Assembly: GCF_007655135.1 (NCBI RefSeq)
Contig: NC_045131.1
Span: forward strand, 19,266,001 to 19,330,000
Reading direction: 5' to 3'
Origin: Punica granatum
Lineage: Eukaryota; Streptophyta; Magnoliopsida; Myrtales; Lythraceae
DNA: 64,000 nucleotides
Position numbers and translations under genes: made by a program. The notes beneath the pieces are model-generated. The model searched no databases. It worked only from the letters and a program-made list of their open reading frames with translations, and had not been told where the DNA came from. Below are positions 37,244 through 50,119 of the stretch, piece after piece. Position 1 is the first letter of the stretch. Each line of letters starts with the position of its first letter.

Positions 37244-38570
37244 ATGAGACCCAAACGTGCGAGGCGGGGTCGACGTAGGTACCGTACAGCCGAGAATTTA
37301 GCTGATCAGGACCAACTTGAGCCTATGACAGAAGATCAAGTGTCTCAAGCTCCTCAAGAGGCTACTGAAGCTCCCAGGGATCAAGATCCACCAATCCACC
37401 AAACATTAGTAGCGATGACTCGTCTAGTTGAGCAGCAAGCGCAGCTAATCGAGCAACAAACGGCCTTCTTCCAGAGGCAAGCAACACAGCTGAGTGCATC
37501 CACATCTCACATGGAGCAATAATTGACGCCATATGAAAGGTTTAGGAAATATGGTCCACCTAGTTTTTCGGGAAGTGCTGATCTTATAGAAGCGGAGAAT
37601 TGGATAGCTGGAATGGAAAGAATTTTTTCAATCATGGAGGTTTCAGACACCCAACGTGTGGCACTTGCGACATTTATGCTAGAAGGGGATGCTCAGTACT
37701 GGTGTGAGGCTACTCAGAGACGACTGGACCCGAACTCCTCACACGTTATCACTTGGGCTGAGTTTACGCAAGCATTTTATAACAAGTACTTTCCAGCCTC
37801 GTTTCGGCGCACCAATGAGCGGGAATTTCTAAATTTGAAGCAAGGAGAGCTCAGCGTAGCTGAATATGAAGTAAAATTCACCAAGTTGTCACGTTTTGCC
37901 CCTACATTGGTAAGTGATGAAACTTCCAAATGCAGTAGGTTCCTGGATGGATTGAACCTCAATATTAGGTCACGCGTTTCCGTTCTGGAGATCCCATTAT
38001 TTTCAGACCTGTATAATAAAGCCATTATTGCTGAAGAGGACTTACGAGAGGAAGTTCTTCAAAGGGAACAAAGTAGAACTTGGCCTAGTAGTTTAATTGT
38101 AGAGGGTTCCTCCCGACCCCCAAAAAGAGGCGGGTTCACTCAAGGCTTCAATAGAGGGAAATCAACTTATCAGCAGTTTCCGCAATGGTCTCATGAAGAT
38201 AAGGGCATGAGAAGTCAAAGTGGCGGGAGTTATAGTGGAACTAACCTCCCGAGGCGTAAAAATTGTCAGAATTGTGATCTATTTCATTCCGGTGTTTGTC
38301 AAGTACAGTTTGGGAGTTGTTTTCATTGTGGACGTCGTGATCACTTGAGAAACAATTGCCCACAATTAAGGAGTGAAGGGGTTACTTGTTTTAGATGTGG
38401 CATGAAGGGACATGTAAGACGAACTGTAGGCAGCCTATAGTATCGGCATCTAGTAGTGCTAGTGTGGGCAACAGGCCATCGATGATGAGAGGCCGTGGGC
38501 AGATGAGCAGTAATAAGAGTGTTCAAAGCCGAGGGGGTGGATCGATGGTGAACGAAGCGGGATGCTGATG
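37244..38570 (+). pseudogene. Element B gag with two zinc knuckles, one stop and a frameshift
   Basis: The N-terminal part starts at 37244 (MRPKRARRGRRRYR) and is glutamine-rich (EQQAQLIEQQTAFFQRQ). An in-frame TAA at 37520-37522 interrupts it just before the gag core (YERFRKYGPPSFSGSAD, WCEATQRRLDP, FNLKQGELSVAEYE-like region). Then come zinc knuckles CFHCGRRDHLRNNC (near 38319-38360) and CFRCGMKGHVRR (near 38388-38420). A frameshift inside the second knuckle removes its last cysteine from the frame; the expected NCRQP follows in the next frame. These few lesions suggest a recent copy. Confidence 0.88.
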
Positions 38571-40354
38571 CCACTCCGACTGTGGTGACGGGTACGTTAA
38601 ATCTCTTTAATAAACCTGCTCATGTACTTATAGACCCAGGTTCCACTCATTCATATATCTCATTGTCATATGCCATGCATTCTGATAGACCACGAGAGTT
38701 ATTAGATAGTCGTATGTCCATAGCTACACCGACCGGGAAGAGTGTAGTGGTTGGGGAAGTGTATCGCAGTTGTAGACTACAGTTAGGGGATAAGGAAATG
38801 TTAGTAGATTTAATACCCTTAAGTATTTGGGATTTTGATGTTATCCTCGGGATGGATTGGCTTGCTTCTCACCATGCTTCTGTGGAGTGTTACAAGAAAG
38901 AGGTTATCTTTAGAGTACCGAATGAGGTTGAATTTAAGTTTCATGGAGATCAGTTGGGTGTTCCATTCAATGTTATATCATCCCTCGAGGCGACGAAATT
39001 TTTGAAAAGGGGGTGTGAAGGATATTTGGCACATGTGGTTGCTACCGAGGTCGACTCACCGAAACTTAGTGAAATTCCAATAGTCTGCGAGTTTCCAGAT
39101 GTTTTTCCGGATGACTTACCTAACCTTCCTCCTGATAGAGAGATTGAGTTTATTATAGAGTTAGAGCCCGGTACTGCCCCCATTTCTCGTGCACCGTATC
39201 GTATGGTCCCGTCAGAGCTCAAGGAATTGAAAGTCCAGCTACAAGAATTATTAGAAAATGGATTTATCAGGCCTAGTGTGTCTCCTTGGAGTGCTCCAGT
39301 TTTGTTTGTGAAGAAGAAGGATGGCTTGCTCAGATTGTGTATAGATTATCGACAGTTGAATCGGGTCACAGTGCGCAATAAATATCCTTTACCCAGGATA
39401 GAAGACTTGTTTGATCAGCTTCGCGATGCTACTGTCTTTTCTGAGATTGATCTTAGATCGGGATATCACCAGCTGAAGATCAAGGACTCCGATGTGCCCA
39501 AGACTGCATTTCGCACTCGGTATGGACATTATGAATTATTTGTGATGCCTTTTGGGTTAACAAATGCTCCGGCTGCTTTTATGGATTTAATGAATAGAGT
39601 CTTCCAGCCATACCTTGATCAGTTTGTGGTAGTTTTCATTGATGATATACTGGTATACTCGAAAGACAGGGATGAGCATGAAGAACATCTTCGAGTTGTG
39701 TTGCAGATTTTGAGGGAAAGAAAACTTTATGCCAAGTTTAGTAAATGCGAGTTTTGGTTAGATCAAGTGGGATTCCTCGGGCATGTGATTTCGGGTGATG
39801 GTGTATCAGTGGACCCCATGAAGATTGAAGCTATCCTAAATTGGAATCGTCCTACAAGTGTAACAGAGGTGAGGAGTTTCCTAGGATTAGCTGGTTATTA
39901 TCGAAGATTTGTGGAAGGATTCTCCCTTATTGCTGCTCCCCTGACTCGGTTAACGCGGAAGAGTGTGAAGTTTGAATGGACAGATGAGTGTGAGCAAAGT
40001 TTCTAGGAGTTGAAGAAGAGATTGACTACTGCCCTAGTGCTTATTATTCCGTCCACTGATGAGGGGTTTGTGATATATAGTGATGCATCTCATCAAAGCT
40101 TAGGCTGTGTATTAACGCAAAATGGCAGAGTGGTGGCTTATGCATCTCGACAACTAAGGAATCATGAGAAGAATTACCCGACGCATGATCTTGAATTGGC
40201 AGCTGTGATATTCGCTCTCAAACTTTGGAGACATTACCTATATGGAGCAAAGTGTGAGATTTATACGGATCACAAAGAATTTGAAACATTTGTTTACTCA
40301 GAAAGAACTCAACTTGAGACAAAGGAGATGGATGGAACTAATCAAAGATTATGA
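38571..40354 (+). pseudogene. Element B protease, reverse transcriptase and RNase H start
   Basis: Open from about 38582: the retropepsin site [13 protein letters not shown] lies near 38617-38655, followed by [13 protein letters not shown]. The RT is complete: [51 protein letters not shown] and the catalytic FIDDILVYS near 39635-39662, then [19 protein letters not shown] at 40004-40006, where the family has a tryptophan, interrupts the link to RNase H ([30 protein letters not shown]). A one-base frameshift near 40275-40290 separates the end of RNase H. The RT type with a C-terminal chromodomain points to the Tekay/Del chromovirus clade. Confidence 0.9.
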
Positions 40355-41984
40355 TTGCACGATCAACTATCATCTAGGAAAGGCAAATGTTGTGGTAGAT
40401 GCACTGAGTCGGAAATCATCAGCAAGATCAGCAAGTATGTGGAGTGTTCACGACACACTTATTAATGAGTTGAGGTCATTAGAAGTTAAATTAGAGGCGA
40501 CCAGTTTAAGAGCATTGATGGCTATTTATGATGTGAAACCAGTGCTATTTGATCGAATTCGAGAAGCGCAACAAGTAGATCCATTTTTGGTAGAGATGAA
40601 AAACAAGATAAAGGAAGGCAAGAAGTTTGAATTTCTCTTGAAAGAGGATGACACACTTATGTTTGGGAATCGAATTTGTGTACTTGACGATGCTGAGTTG
40701 AAGAGAGAGATCCTTGCACAAGCCCATAGCTCACCATATGCGATGCACCTGGGAAACACCAAGATGTATTATAATTTGAAGAGAAGTTATTGGTGGTATA
40801 ATATGAAAAAGGAGATAGCTGAATATGTTGCTAAGTGTCTAGTATGTCAGCAGGTTAAGGCAGAACATCAGCACCCATCCGGGTTATTACAACCTCTTCT
40901 GGTACCTGAATGGAAATGGGAAAAGATCACCATGAATTTTGTCTCGGGACTTCCACGAACACGAAGGGGGCATGATTCTATATGGGTGATAGTTGATAGG
41001 CTGACTAAATCCGCTCACTTTCTACCAGTTAAAACGACGTTTGGTGCAGACCAATTGGCACAGTTGTTCATTCAAGAGATTGTGAGGTTGCACCGTGTGC
41101 CGGTATCTATAGTATCGGACAGAGGCTCATATTTTACTTCCAAGTACTGGAATAGTTTTGTTACTGCTCTGGGCACGAAGCTGAATTTGGCCACTGCTTT
41201 TCATCCCGAATCAGATGGGCAGAGCGAAAGGACCATTCAGACATTGGAGGATATGTTAAGAGCGTGTATCATAGAATTTCAAGGTAGCTGGGATGACTAT
41301 CTTCCTTTGATGGAATTTGCCTATAATAACAGTTCCCAACCTAGTATTGGAATGGCTCCTTATGAGTCGTTTTATGGTCGGGCTTGTCGAACATCTTTGT
41401 GTTGGAATGAAGTTGGAGAGAGGCAATTAACTGGACCGGAAATAGTCGACTTAACGGTCGAAAAGGTCAAGGTTATCAGGGAAAGATTAAAGACCGCTCA
41501 AGGGCGACAAAAGAATTATGCGGATAAACGAAGAAAGGACCTCGAGTTCCAACAAGGGGATCGAGTTTTCTTAAAAGTATCATCGTGGAAGGGTATTATG
41601 AGATTTGGCAAGAAAGGAAAGCTTAGTCCCAGATATATCGGGCCATACGAAATTCTAGAGCGCATTGGGAAGGTGGCATACTGGTTGGCTCTACCCCCTG
41701 AACTGTCCCGTATCCATAACATGTTTCATGTGTCAATGTTTCGTAAGTATATACCGGACCCATCTCATGTTCTGAGTTATCAACCGGTGGAGTTAAATGA
41801 GGACTTGACATATGAGGAAGAGCCAGTGGAGATCTTAGATAGGAAAGATCAGATCCTTCGAACCAAGAGAATTCCGTTAGTAAAGGTGTTGTGGAAGAGT
41901 CATTCGATAGAAGAAGCCACTTGGGAACCCGATGATTCTATGAGAGTCCAATATCCATACATTTTTCCAATATCAGGAAAATAA
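40242..41984 (+). CDS. Element B RNase H end and integrase with chromodomain (continuous frame)
   Basis: After the frameshift the frame is open for 580 codons from the first ATG. It holds the RNase H end ([20 protein letters not shown]), the integrase HHCC finger ([25 protein letters not shown]) and the DDE core: [10 protein letters not shown] near 40991, SDRGSYF near 41118 and [14 protein letters not shown] near 41210-41250. The GPY/F-type region ([14 protein letters not shown]) and a chromodomain ([35 protein letters not shown]) follow near 41825-41975. All catalytic residues appear present. The chromodomain is thought to direct insertion to heterochromatin, which fits the nested setting. 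Confidence 0.9.
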   Translation: MEQSVRFIRITKNLKHLFTQKELNLRQRRWMELIKDYDCTINYHLGKANVVVDALSRKSSARSASMWSVHDTLINELRSLEVKLEATSLRALMAIYDVKPVLFDRIREAQQVDPFLVEMKNKIKEGKKFEFLLKEDDTLMFGNRICVLDDAELKREILAQAHSSPYAMHLGNTKMYYNLKRSYWWYNMKKEIAEYVAKCLVCQQVKAEHQHPSGLLQPLLVPEWKWEKITMNFVSGLPRTRRGHDSIWVIVDRLTKSAHFLPVKTTFGADQLAQLFIQEIVRLHRVPVSIVSDRGSYFTSKYWNSFVTALGTKLNLATAFHPESDGQSERTIQTLEDMLRACIIEFQGSWDDYLPLMEFAYNNSSQPSIGMAPYESFYGRACRTSLCWNEVGERQLTGPEIVDLTVEKVKVIRERLKTAQGRQKNYADKRRKDLEFQQGDRVFLKVSSWKGIMRFGKKGKLSPRYIGPYEILERIGKVAYWLALPPELSRIHNMFHVSMFRKYIPDPSHVLSYQPVELNEDLTYEEEPVEILDRKDQILRTKRIPLVKVLWKSHSIEEATWEPDDSMRVQYPYIFPISGK

Positions 41985-42005
41985 TTTCGGGGACGAAATT
42001 TTTAT

Positions 42006-42018
42006 TAGTGGGGGAGAT
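42006..42018 (+). other. Element B polypurine tract
   Basis: TAGTGGGGGAGAT lies directly before the 3' LTR start TGTGAGACC. Confidence 0.88.
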
Positions 42019-44549
42019 TGTGAGACCGGTCTTTACCAAATACACATATATAGGCAGACACATATACATATCCATATGCACATGCATGGTTACATAACAT
42101 ACATGTATATAATATACCACAATTTGTGGTTGGATCTTTATCTATATGAAAAAAAAAAAACGAAAAAGTGAAAATCAAAGAGAGATAAGTGTAGAATGGG
42201 CCAAGTGGCCTCATCTTCAGCAGCCTTTCTTCTTCCCACCGCCTTTGACCATCTTTGACCACCTTTTTTTTCTCCTTTTCTTCCTTATTTAAGCCATAAC
42301 CTCCCTTGCTCTATCCCTAGCTGAGAGAAAACGAAAATGAACCAAAAGAGAGAGAGAGAGAGAGATATATAAGTGAGCTGAGTTGAGAAATTTCGGGAGA
42401 AAAAGGAGAGGAAGAAGGCTAAGTCCGAAAATATTGATTGTAAGTTGATTGTTTATGATTGAAACATTCATATTCATTAGGTTCGGCATAGGTTAGGGCC
42501 CTCCTTGCATCCATTTCAGCTTGTCTAGGTTTGAGAAATTTAGTTGTTGTAATTTAGTTAGTTTTCCTAACTGATATAAGTTGAGTTGAATATATTTGGA
42601 GTTAATCTCATGTTATTTTAGAATGAGTTGGTCACTCATATGAGCTAAATAATTCGGTTGTAACGCAGGGGGGCAAATTTCTTAGTTGAGTTAGGAGGTT
42701 TCTAATACATATACCTATGCCCTTTTGAAAATCTATATATATATATATATAGATGTAGGCAAGTGTGTGTACATATGTATATATATGCATATATTTCGCT
42801 CTTTGAACTAACTATGGGTTAGAGAAGGGAAATTAGCTGACTCTAGGCTTGAGGAAATTCAGCCTTTGTTGTTTATGATTCCTCTATCGTTAGCCATACT
42901 TAAGACTGGCGTGAGCTTGAATCCGGTTAGTCATTGATGTGTTGAGTGATTATGCGGGTAGGCATATGAGAGCTACTGATTGGTGTTGGGTGATTGCTAA
43001 TTTCCCTTGGTGTGATAATTGAGCTCGACGTGCTAGGAGTTACGTATAGAAATCATAGGGAGATAGGATGCTGTTTTGACTATGAAGTGAAGAATTAAAC
43101 TTGTTTTCTAACCGTCCATTGCATTAGTTGGGCTAATAAATAGTCGGGGCCACTTGAAGTGTTATTTCTATATTTTGTTATGCTTGCCCCAAGTGCCTTC
43201 AATGTGTTATCTAAAATGAATAGCTTATATGTATATATGAGGCAAGTAGATATGATTTGAACAATGCATGTCTATACCAATTGCATTGCGCCCCATTAAA
43301 AGAGTCAGGTAGGAATCGAAAGAGATAGGGAAGGAGCATTGTTAATTATAAACGTATTACATTATAGCTATATCGATGAAGTAACACGGTGATTTAACTG
43401 ATGCATATTTTCACTCTTATTTAGTATATTATCTAATCTTTGTGCTTGAACTGAATAGGGGCTGGGGAGACTGAGGTTATACCTCCGGAAGGCTCGACTC
43501 ATTAAGTTGTCATTTCAGGGGTCTTTGTGAGTACTTTTTTCCATGGTAAAATGATAATAAATATATATATATATATGTATGTATAGTTATAGAGGTGATG
43601 GTGGCTGAATGATTGCGGAGCATAATTGATGTGTATATTGAGTATGCTTGTGATTGTTTGACTATAGCCATGGGACCGCTGGACCCGGCGGATTATAAAA
43701 GGGGCTTGATTGGCCGCTGGACTCGGCGGAATATAAACAGGGGCCCGATCGGCCGCCAAACCCGGCGGAATATAAATAGGGACTTGATCGGCCGCTGGAC
43801 CCGGCGGAATACAAATAGGGGCCTGATCGGCCGCTGGACCCGGCGGAATATAAACAAGGGCCTGATCGGCCGCTGGACCTGCGGAATATAAATGAAGGTC
43901 AACTCTTACCGCTAGAGGTTAATAGGCGGCCCCCGCTTAGGCGGCCCCCGCTTATGAGATTTGATATGTGAATGAGCAGATAATTTCTTCGAGATATGCG
44001 GGGTCACGGTAGCGTCAGAACTTGTCGCAAGGCAATGCGATCCCATGGCTATATTATTGTTGTTTGGATTTGGTTGCCATATGAGTTGTGTGAAAGTATG
44101 ATCTTAGTATTGGATTCTATATCTGGTGGAATATGTACATAAATAGATATATGATTGATTGTGGTGAATTGTGATGTTAACATATTAGTTCATTTTACGT
44201 TGGAATATAGTACTCACTGAGATGCAGCTCACCCCCTGCATACATTTTTCCAGATGAGCTAGAAACTAGACTAGCCGCACAGGAGGACTTTTGGATAACG
44301 GGGATCAGCGCGAAGGATTTTTGGCAAGTAGGCCCACTCATAGTATAGGTAGTAAGTTTTCATAAATGTCACAGTTCTGTTACGACCTAAAACTTTTGTT
44401 TAGTTGGTTTAGTGGTATGGTTGCAGCAGAACACTCTATTAAGGGTATAAACGTACATTAGAATCTGTTAGATTGATTATATGTTTAGGTAGAGCATGCC
44501 GAGTTGGTTTAAAGGTTTGATGTGTTATAAAAGCATACTATATACATAT
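42019..44549 (+). mobile_element. Element B 3' LTR, interrupted at 44549
   Basis: Nearly identical to the 5' LTR. It stops after CTATATACATAT, which corresponds to 36857 in the 5' LTR, where element C begins. The missing ~230 bp (starting GAAAACTTTCG and ending GTGACA) should lie to the right of the window. A GA microsatellite lies near 42347-42366. Confidence 0.92.
43676..43895 (+). repeat. 39-bp minisatellite in B 3' LTR (6 units)
   Basis: Six units of the GGCCGCTGGACCCGG / CGGAATATAAA repeat. A 16-bp duplication (AGGCGGCCCCCGCTT twice, 43924-43953) follows. Confidence 0.85.
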
Positions 44550-47500
44550 TGTGCGCACCCGAATTTAATCTCGTCGGGGCACATATGCGCGATGCCTATG
44601 CGACGTGGCTCTCGAGTATCCACCTTCCCGGGGACGCGCGAAGGACGCACGTGAGAAGGAATCGCCACTTGCCATTTTACGACCCGAAAGTCGAGGGCCG
44701 GCAAGTTACCCGGGTCTAGGGGTACGGGGTACACCTAATTGCTAAGGCATATAGTCTGCGAAACCCGAGGTTCCGAATTCGGGGGTTCTATTACGTGCGG
44801 GCCTATATCCCGCACGCCCTTTCGGTACTCTAGTTTGCTAGGCTTGCCATTTTGTTTATTTATCGCGTGATTTAGGGTTGCACTTGACTCGCCCGTTTTG
44901 ACACCGTAAAGTCGATGAATTGATCAAGTTGGGCCAAGAACCCAAAAGATGAGTAGGCTCGTGCGTCGAGGAACCGGTTCACTATCCTTGCATTTACAGT
45001 TCGTCAAACCACGGCGGTCAACTCCCTGCGTGAACCGACACCGCGAGTATTCGGGTTTACTCGTCTCTAGGCATTAATAGACCAACTTAACTGGTTCAAC
45101 ACTCGGACCTCTCGCTTGTCGATCGGGGATCCTTACAAATGAATGAATAGATGTACAAATAAGATCTTCACAATGTTCACTCGAATAATTACATAATACA
45201 ACTGAATAAGTAAATGGATCCCGATCGGTTTGCATTGAGCCAATATTCCACTCCGACTCTACATGTGTTTTGAATAACCGATAAATAAATTAAGACAACG
45301 CGGGCTCGAAGAGCCGAGGGTCGGGTCCAATTGAACCGACGGTTTGCAGGAGAACCGATTAGTTCCCACTGTAACCGTTGGACCGATCGAGCTCCCGGGT
45401 GATATCTAAACACGTTTCACGCATCCAATCCAAGTTGCCTTCCACATAGGCCACATTTGGAGTGTGATGGTGACTCGAGGCTAGATCCCATTCCGCACTT
45501 GGGTTGTACGCGCTCAGTGAGTTAGGAGGCGTTGGACCTCGTGTTCGGTGATTTGGGGCGTTGGGCCCCGTGCAACACGTAACCTATGGGCTCGGACTCG
45601 AACCGCAATAAATTAGTAAAAGTAAATGGAAAACAGAAGAAAACTGATAAAACTGATGGAAAACATATAACAACTGACAAACGTAGGTGGATACAGACAA
45701 GTTGTGTATTAAGTCGAATGTACGTGATTTAATCAGTTATTAACCGGGGTTGATTAACAACCAATGTGTCTAACCTAGGCAAACATAGGTGGTGGACTAG
45801 GATAGGGTTCTAAGCCAATTACATGTGTGTATTTGTTTTAAGACTCTTGTTAAGGGAGATGACGCTGCGGTTTCACCGAATTAGCCAAACTCGTATTTTG
45901 ACTCTAGATTGGAATCTAATATCTCACATATCCATCATCTAATGTTCGTTTAAGTCGAGTGCATGATTAATCCGGTTCTTAGTATTTTGTAACTGAAGTA
46001 AAATGTTCACCACTGAATCTACGATAGGAAGATAGAAACACCGAAGGTGAACGGAATGGGCCGTGCGAATGAAACTCGCACCCGAACGGGTTGCCCCCTT
46101 CCCGTCCATAGATCGAGGTATTTCCAACTCCCTAATGCCTAGGGTATGGGTGAATCACGGAAATGACGGTTATGCCCTTGAACAATAAAATTGTGATGTT
46201 CGTGTACAAATTGAAGATCATGTGACACGAAGAAGTCTAGGGAGGACTCGCGCGTCTCGACTCGAGCCGTCTCAAATCGGGCCCGGACTCGAGTCGTAAC
46301 ACGCGAGTACTCGCTAGACATCGATTCTATTCGTGTTACACATCTCAATACTTTGAAATTGTGAGCTTTTTAGGAAAAAGGGCATTCTCGCCGTTCCGTG
46401 AACCATCGATGCGTTTACGAATTAATAGTCCATTTATCCAATTATTTAGTCCAAGCTGTTTAGTTAATCGAATAGCACGTCCCACTTTCCCTATTCATGG
46501 AATTGATCGGTGGTTACCAATTTGTATCATAATTATGGGTTTGATGAATGATTATCTGAAATTAACATGACTAATAAATAGTTAATGCATGATCAACAAT
46601 TAAATGAAAAAAATATGATTACAAACAAATCTAAGAACCGACTTCCAAGCGGAGGAAGAGGCCGGCCTAGACTCGAGGATAGCCACGGGACACTCGACCA
46701 CATCCCGAGGGAAATAACCGAATGTTTCCCTAGCTTGACCCCGAATCTTGAGTGGTCTCTCACCCCGATTTCAATCGTTTCTTACATACTTCATACACCA
46801 TAGATGTCAATGATGTGGATATTCAATAAAGCGACGCCGTCATGACTTCGAGTGTGCGAACAAACACGTGGAGCATACACAAGCATCATGTTTAAGGGAA
46901 ACGATAAAAACGGCGTCGACCCATATGATAACAAATTGAAGAGAAAAAAGAAACAAATCATGGGAAATGTTCGGAATCACGGGATAAGAGGTCCACGACT
47001 TCGGGTGGACCAAGGAGCCTCTCGGCCCTCTTCCGTGGAAGATAATCGCGGGTCCTTCTTGGTGCAACCGAGGTCATGAGGCCTCTCTTCCCTAGATTTC
47101 GGCCCTTTCCCATCGTGTCGACATATCTTAATCACGGTTAAAGGCAAGTGTAGGGAGCAATGGACTTCGGGGTGAAAGAGCTCCCGGTGCGTCCGTGAGG
47201 GACAAGGGAACTCTCAGCCATCCCTTCGGGAGGAGTGGCCGCGAGTTCCGTGACCCCTACGGACCACGAGGGGCTCTCCAACCTCGAACTAGGTCGTCTC
47301 CCATTAGGACATGCACGTTCATGCAATGTTCGGACGTAGCAAAGGAAGTAAAAATACGTAACGATGCATGGGAGGGCATGGGAGGCGCGGATCCGAAAGG
47401 AAAATAGCAACTTTCATGCATTCGGGCTCTTTAAATCGCACAACACTTCATAACAACAAACATAGAGGATCTTAACTTCTCTAAGTCGTAGAGGGGTGTT

Positions 47501-49553
47501 ACCTAGCCTCGATATACGAGGGAAAGAGTCGGGGAAGCGGCCGTGAGAGTCGCAAGACTCGGGTTGAAGGCTACGGGTGAGTGACCCGGGAGGGAGGCAG
47601 CCGCGGCAACTCGGGAGAAAATGGGTCCGCACGCTTGCTCCAGCCACGGCATGGTGCGAGATCGAGTTCGTTGGACTCCTAGGCGACGGATCTAGACGTT
47701 CGTGGGTAGTCCCGAAAGTGCCAAGCCCTAGATGAACCCGAAAGAGTGAGAGAAAGCTCGGTAGGAACACAAAGAACCCGGTAAAAAAAAACGATGAAAC
47801 AGAGGTTGTGCACCGTGGATCGGCCCTCGGATCGTGACTACCTCTTCACGAGGGAGGGTGAGGGTTGTGAGGAACTCTTTGAACGGGATGGCACGACTCG
47901 GCAAAGTCGTGGAGCGAAATGGCACGTTGTTGGGGCTCGGTGCACGCGTCTAGCAACCTTCGGGACCCGATGGGTTTTTTGAGTGAAACACGATGATGGA
48001 GGCTTCAAATGAGAAATCTAAGCCCGGAAATGGACTTAGGGGGTGGGAAATATGTAGGATAGGGAGTTTGGTGATTTTTGGTTTAAGTCGGGTCGGGTGG
48101 TTACCGGAAAACTAGGTGGTTTTCAGATGATTTTGGCCGGTTTTGGCCTTGGCACGGGCTGGACGGAGATGTGGGAGTGGGCTGGAGTTTGAGAGGTTTT
48201 TGGAGAGAGATTGGCTTGAGAGAGAAGGAGAATGAAGAAGTGATTAAGTCTAATGATAGATGGGGCTTTATAGGCTAGCTTAACGGGACAATTAGGGGAA
48301 GTTAATCACGGTTAGAGCCCCTAAGCATGGGCTGCCGAAAATATCAAGAGTGATTAGGGTGGGGTTTGTGAGTGGAAGGTTGATGGGAGTTGATGGGTGT
48401 GATAGGAAGTGATAGATGTAAGACGGAAATTTGAATTTGTGGTGAGGGGAGCTTGGAGGGATTGAGCCGCCGGCCCTAGGGGTTGAGCCGTGGCTTGGTG
48501 CGGTCAAGTTGGAGCCATGGGTTTGAGCCGCGGCTTGGGATTGAGCCGTGGCTTGGTGGCTTGGCTTGGCTGAGCTGTGGGTCCCATCCGATTAAGAGAA
48601 AAGCCGGAAAAGGCTTGAGACTTGATTGAACGCGCGTCCGATCTCCAATGTCCAATTAATTTATAGATTTGGAATGCTTGAATGACGAGGATTTGAATGA
48701 GCCTGATATCGCCACACGTCGTGTGAACGAATGTTCGGGTGACTTGGCGCCTCGAGAGTCGGTTTTGCCATGTTTGGACATTCGGAGTGGAATTGAGCGT
48801 CCCCGATCCCCGATTGCTCTTTGTGCATCTTAATGTTCGTTTCGGTGACCTTTTTGCCTCGTGGGGGGATTGTTGGCTCGTCGTCTTCGACCGAAGACCG
48901 TTGGCCCGAGAAGACCTGGGGACTTGTGATTGGGGCCTTCTCAGTGTTCTTCGAATGTCTCGAGGTGTTCGGGGATCGCTGTGATCTCTGTTTGTCATGA
49001 ACATGCCCCGAAGGCTCGCCGGGAGGCGTTCGTGGCCACTGAAACGTCCCTCGGGAGGCCAAGTCGAGTTCCGAAGGGTCATCTGAAGTTTGTTCCTCGA
49101 CCCCGGTGGTCCCTGGGTGCCTGTAGGCCCGTTTTCGGGTGCCGCTCACTTGTCAGTGGGTCGGGTCCCCCGGAGCCCCGTCAGAAAAGACGTCTGTGAG
49201 AGTTTAAGGACACCCCGGCCTAAGCAGGACACCTCCGAAATGCGTCCGGATGCGTCATTGGTCATTTTGGCACTGAGAGGGATTTTTAGAGTCCCACAAT
49301 GGGCACCTTTCGATGCTTCGGTGATTCGGTGATGAATAGTGCCACAGTGCTAGTCTCTTCTATTTTCGAGGCTCGTTGTCTGTTTGTTCTTTTGATTGCT
49401 CTTATCTGCCTTTTTAGTGAACCCCGCTTGTCTCTTGTTAATCACGACTCTGTGCCCGTATGCTCGCCTCTGGTTTTCCGACCTTGAACAGCGTCCCGAG
49501 CCTTGGCCGGAAGTCCTCTGTCGGAGCCGGTGGACCAAAATGGGGTGCTGACA
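44550..49553 (-). mobile_element. Element C 3' LTR (5004 bp, Tat/Ogre-like)
   Basis: On the minus strand it starts TGTCAGCACCCC at 49553 behind a polypurine tract and ends TTCGGGTGCGCACA at 44550. It aligns in reverse complement with 54510-59544 over its whole length, visibly diverged. LTRs this long are typical of the Tat/Ogre lineage. Inside are repeats of AGCCACGGCTCAACCCC type (48475-48560) and sense-strand ORFs of about 190 codons that are probably not genes. The left target duplication in B is probably CATAT. Confidence 0.9.
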
Positions 49554-49567
49554 GCTTGCCCCTCTTT
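49554..49567 (-). other. Element C polypurine tract
   Basis: The minus strand reads AAGAGGGGCAAGC directly before the LTR start TGTCAGC. Its position confirms that this LTR is the 3' one of a minus-strand element. Confidence 0.8.
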
Positions 49568-49794
49568 GGTTGCGTGCTCGATTAGAGGAGGTAACCAAAG
49601 ATCACGAGGAGCATCCCTTTTTGGTCCCGGCGACCGCCTTGTTGTCACTCTCCGTAGTAGCTCGCCCCTTCGCGTTGGATACTTAGGGAGGATGTGCAGA
49701 AGTGCCCGAACCTGTCACAGGGTAACCATATGGTTGAGAAGCGAAAATTATGAAATGTAGATGAGGGGCCTAAGCCCGCATGACAGTATGTGCA
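49568..49794 (-). other. Element C untranslated region next to the polypurine tract
   Basis: Non-coding sequence between the tandem repeats and the polypurine tract. Nothing recognisable was found. Confidence 0.5.
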
Positions 49795-50119
49795 GGGCCG
49801 AGGCTCGTGGAAAGCAGTAGATCATTAGGCCGAAACCCGTAAAAAGCAGTAAAATTACTAGGCCGAAGCCCGTGGAAAGCAGTAAAATTACTAGGCCGAA
49901 GCCCGTGGAAAGTAGTAAATCACTAGGCCGAAACCCGTGGAAAACAGTAAATCACTAGGCCGAAACCCGTGGAAAGCAGTAAAATCACTAGACCGAAGCC
50001 CGTGGAAAGCAGTAAAATACTGGGCCGAAGCCCGCGGAAAGCAGTAAAGTTACTGGGCCGAAGCCCGTGGAAAGCAGTAAATTACTAGGCCGAAGCCCGT
50101 GGAAAGCAGTAAAGTTACT
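49795..50119 (-). repeat. Tandem repeat of 32-33 bp in element C 3' region (about 10 units)
   Basis: The plus-strand core is GGCCGAAGCCCGTGG then AAAGCAGTAAAATTACTA, repeated about ten times with small changes. In the element's sense strand it reads TTTACTGCTTTC...GGGCTTCGGCC, which is also the core of the array in element D at 61240-61755. Tandem repeats in the 3' region are known in Ogre-type elements. Confidence 0.88.

Noticed and set aside
46139..47982. Small ORFs in the element C LTR
   Set aside because: No conservation of frame with the inverted copy at 56.2-58.2 kb and no motifs.
49795..50119. Possible CRISPR-like array
   Set aside because: The 32-33-bp units are contiguous with no unique spacers, and the context is a plant LTR element. 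It is a simple tandem repeat.
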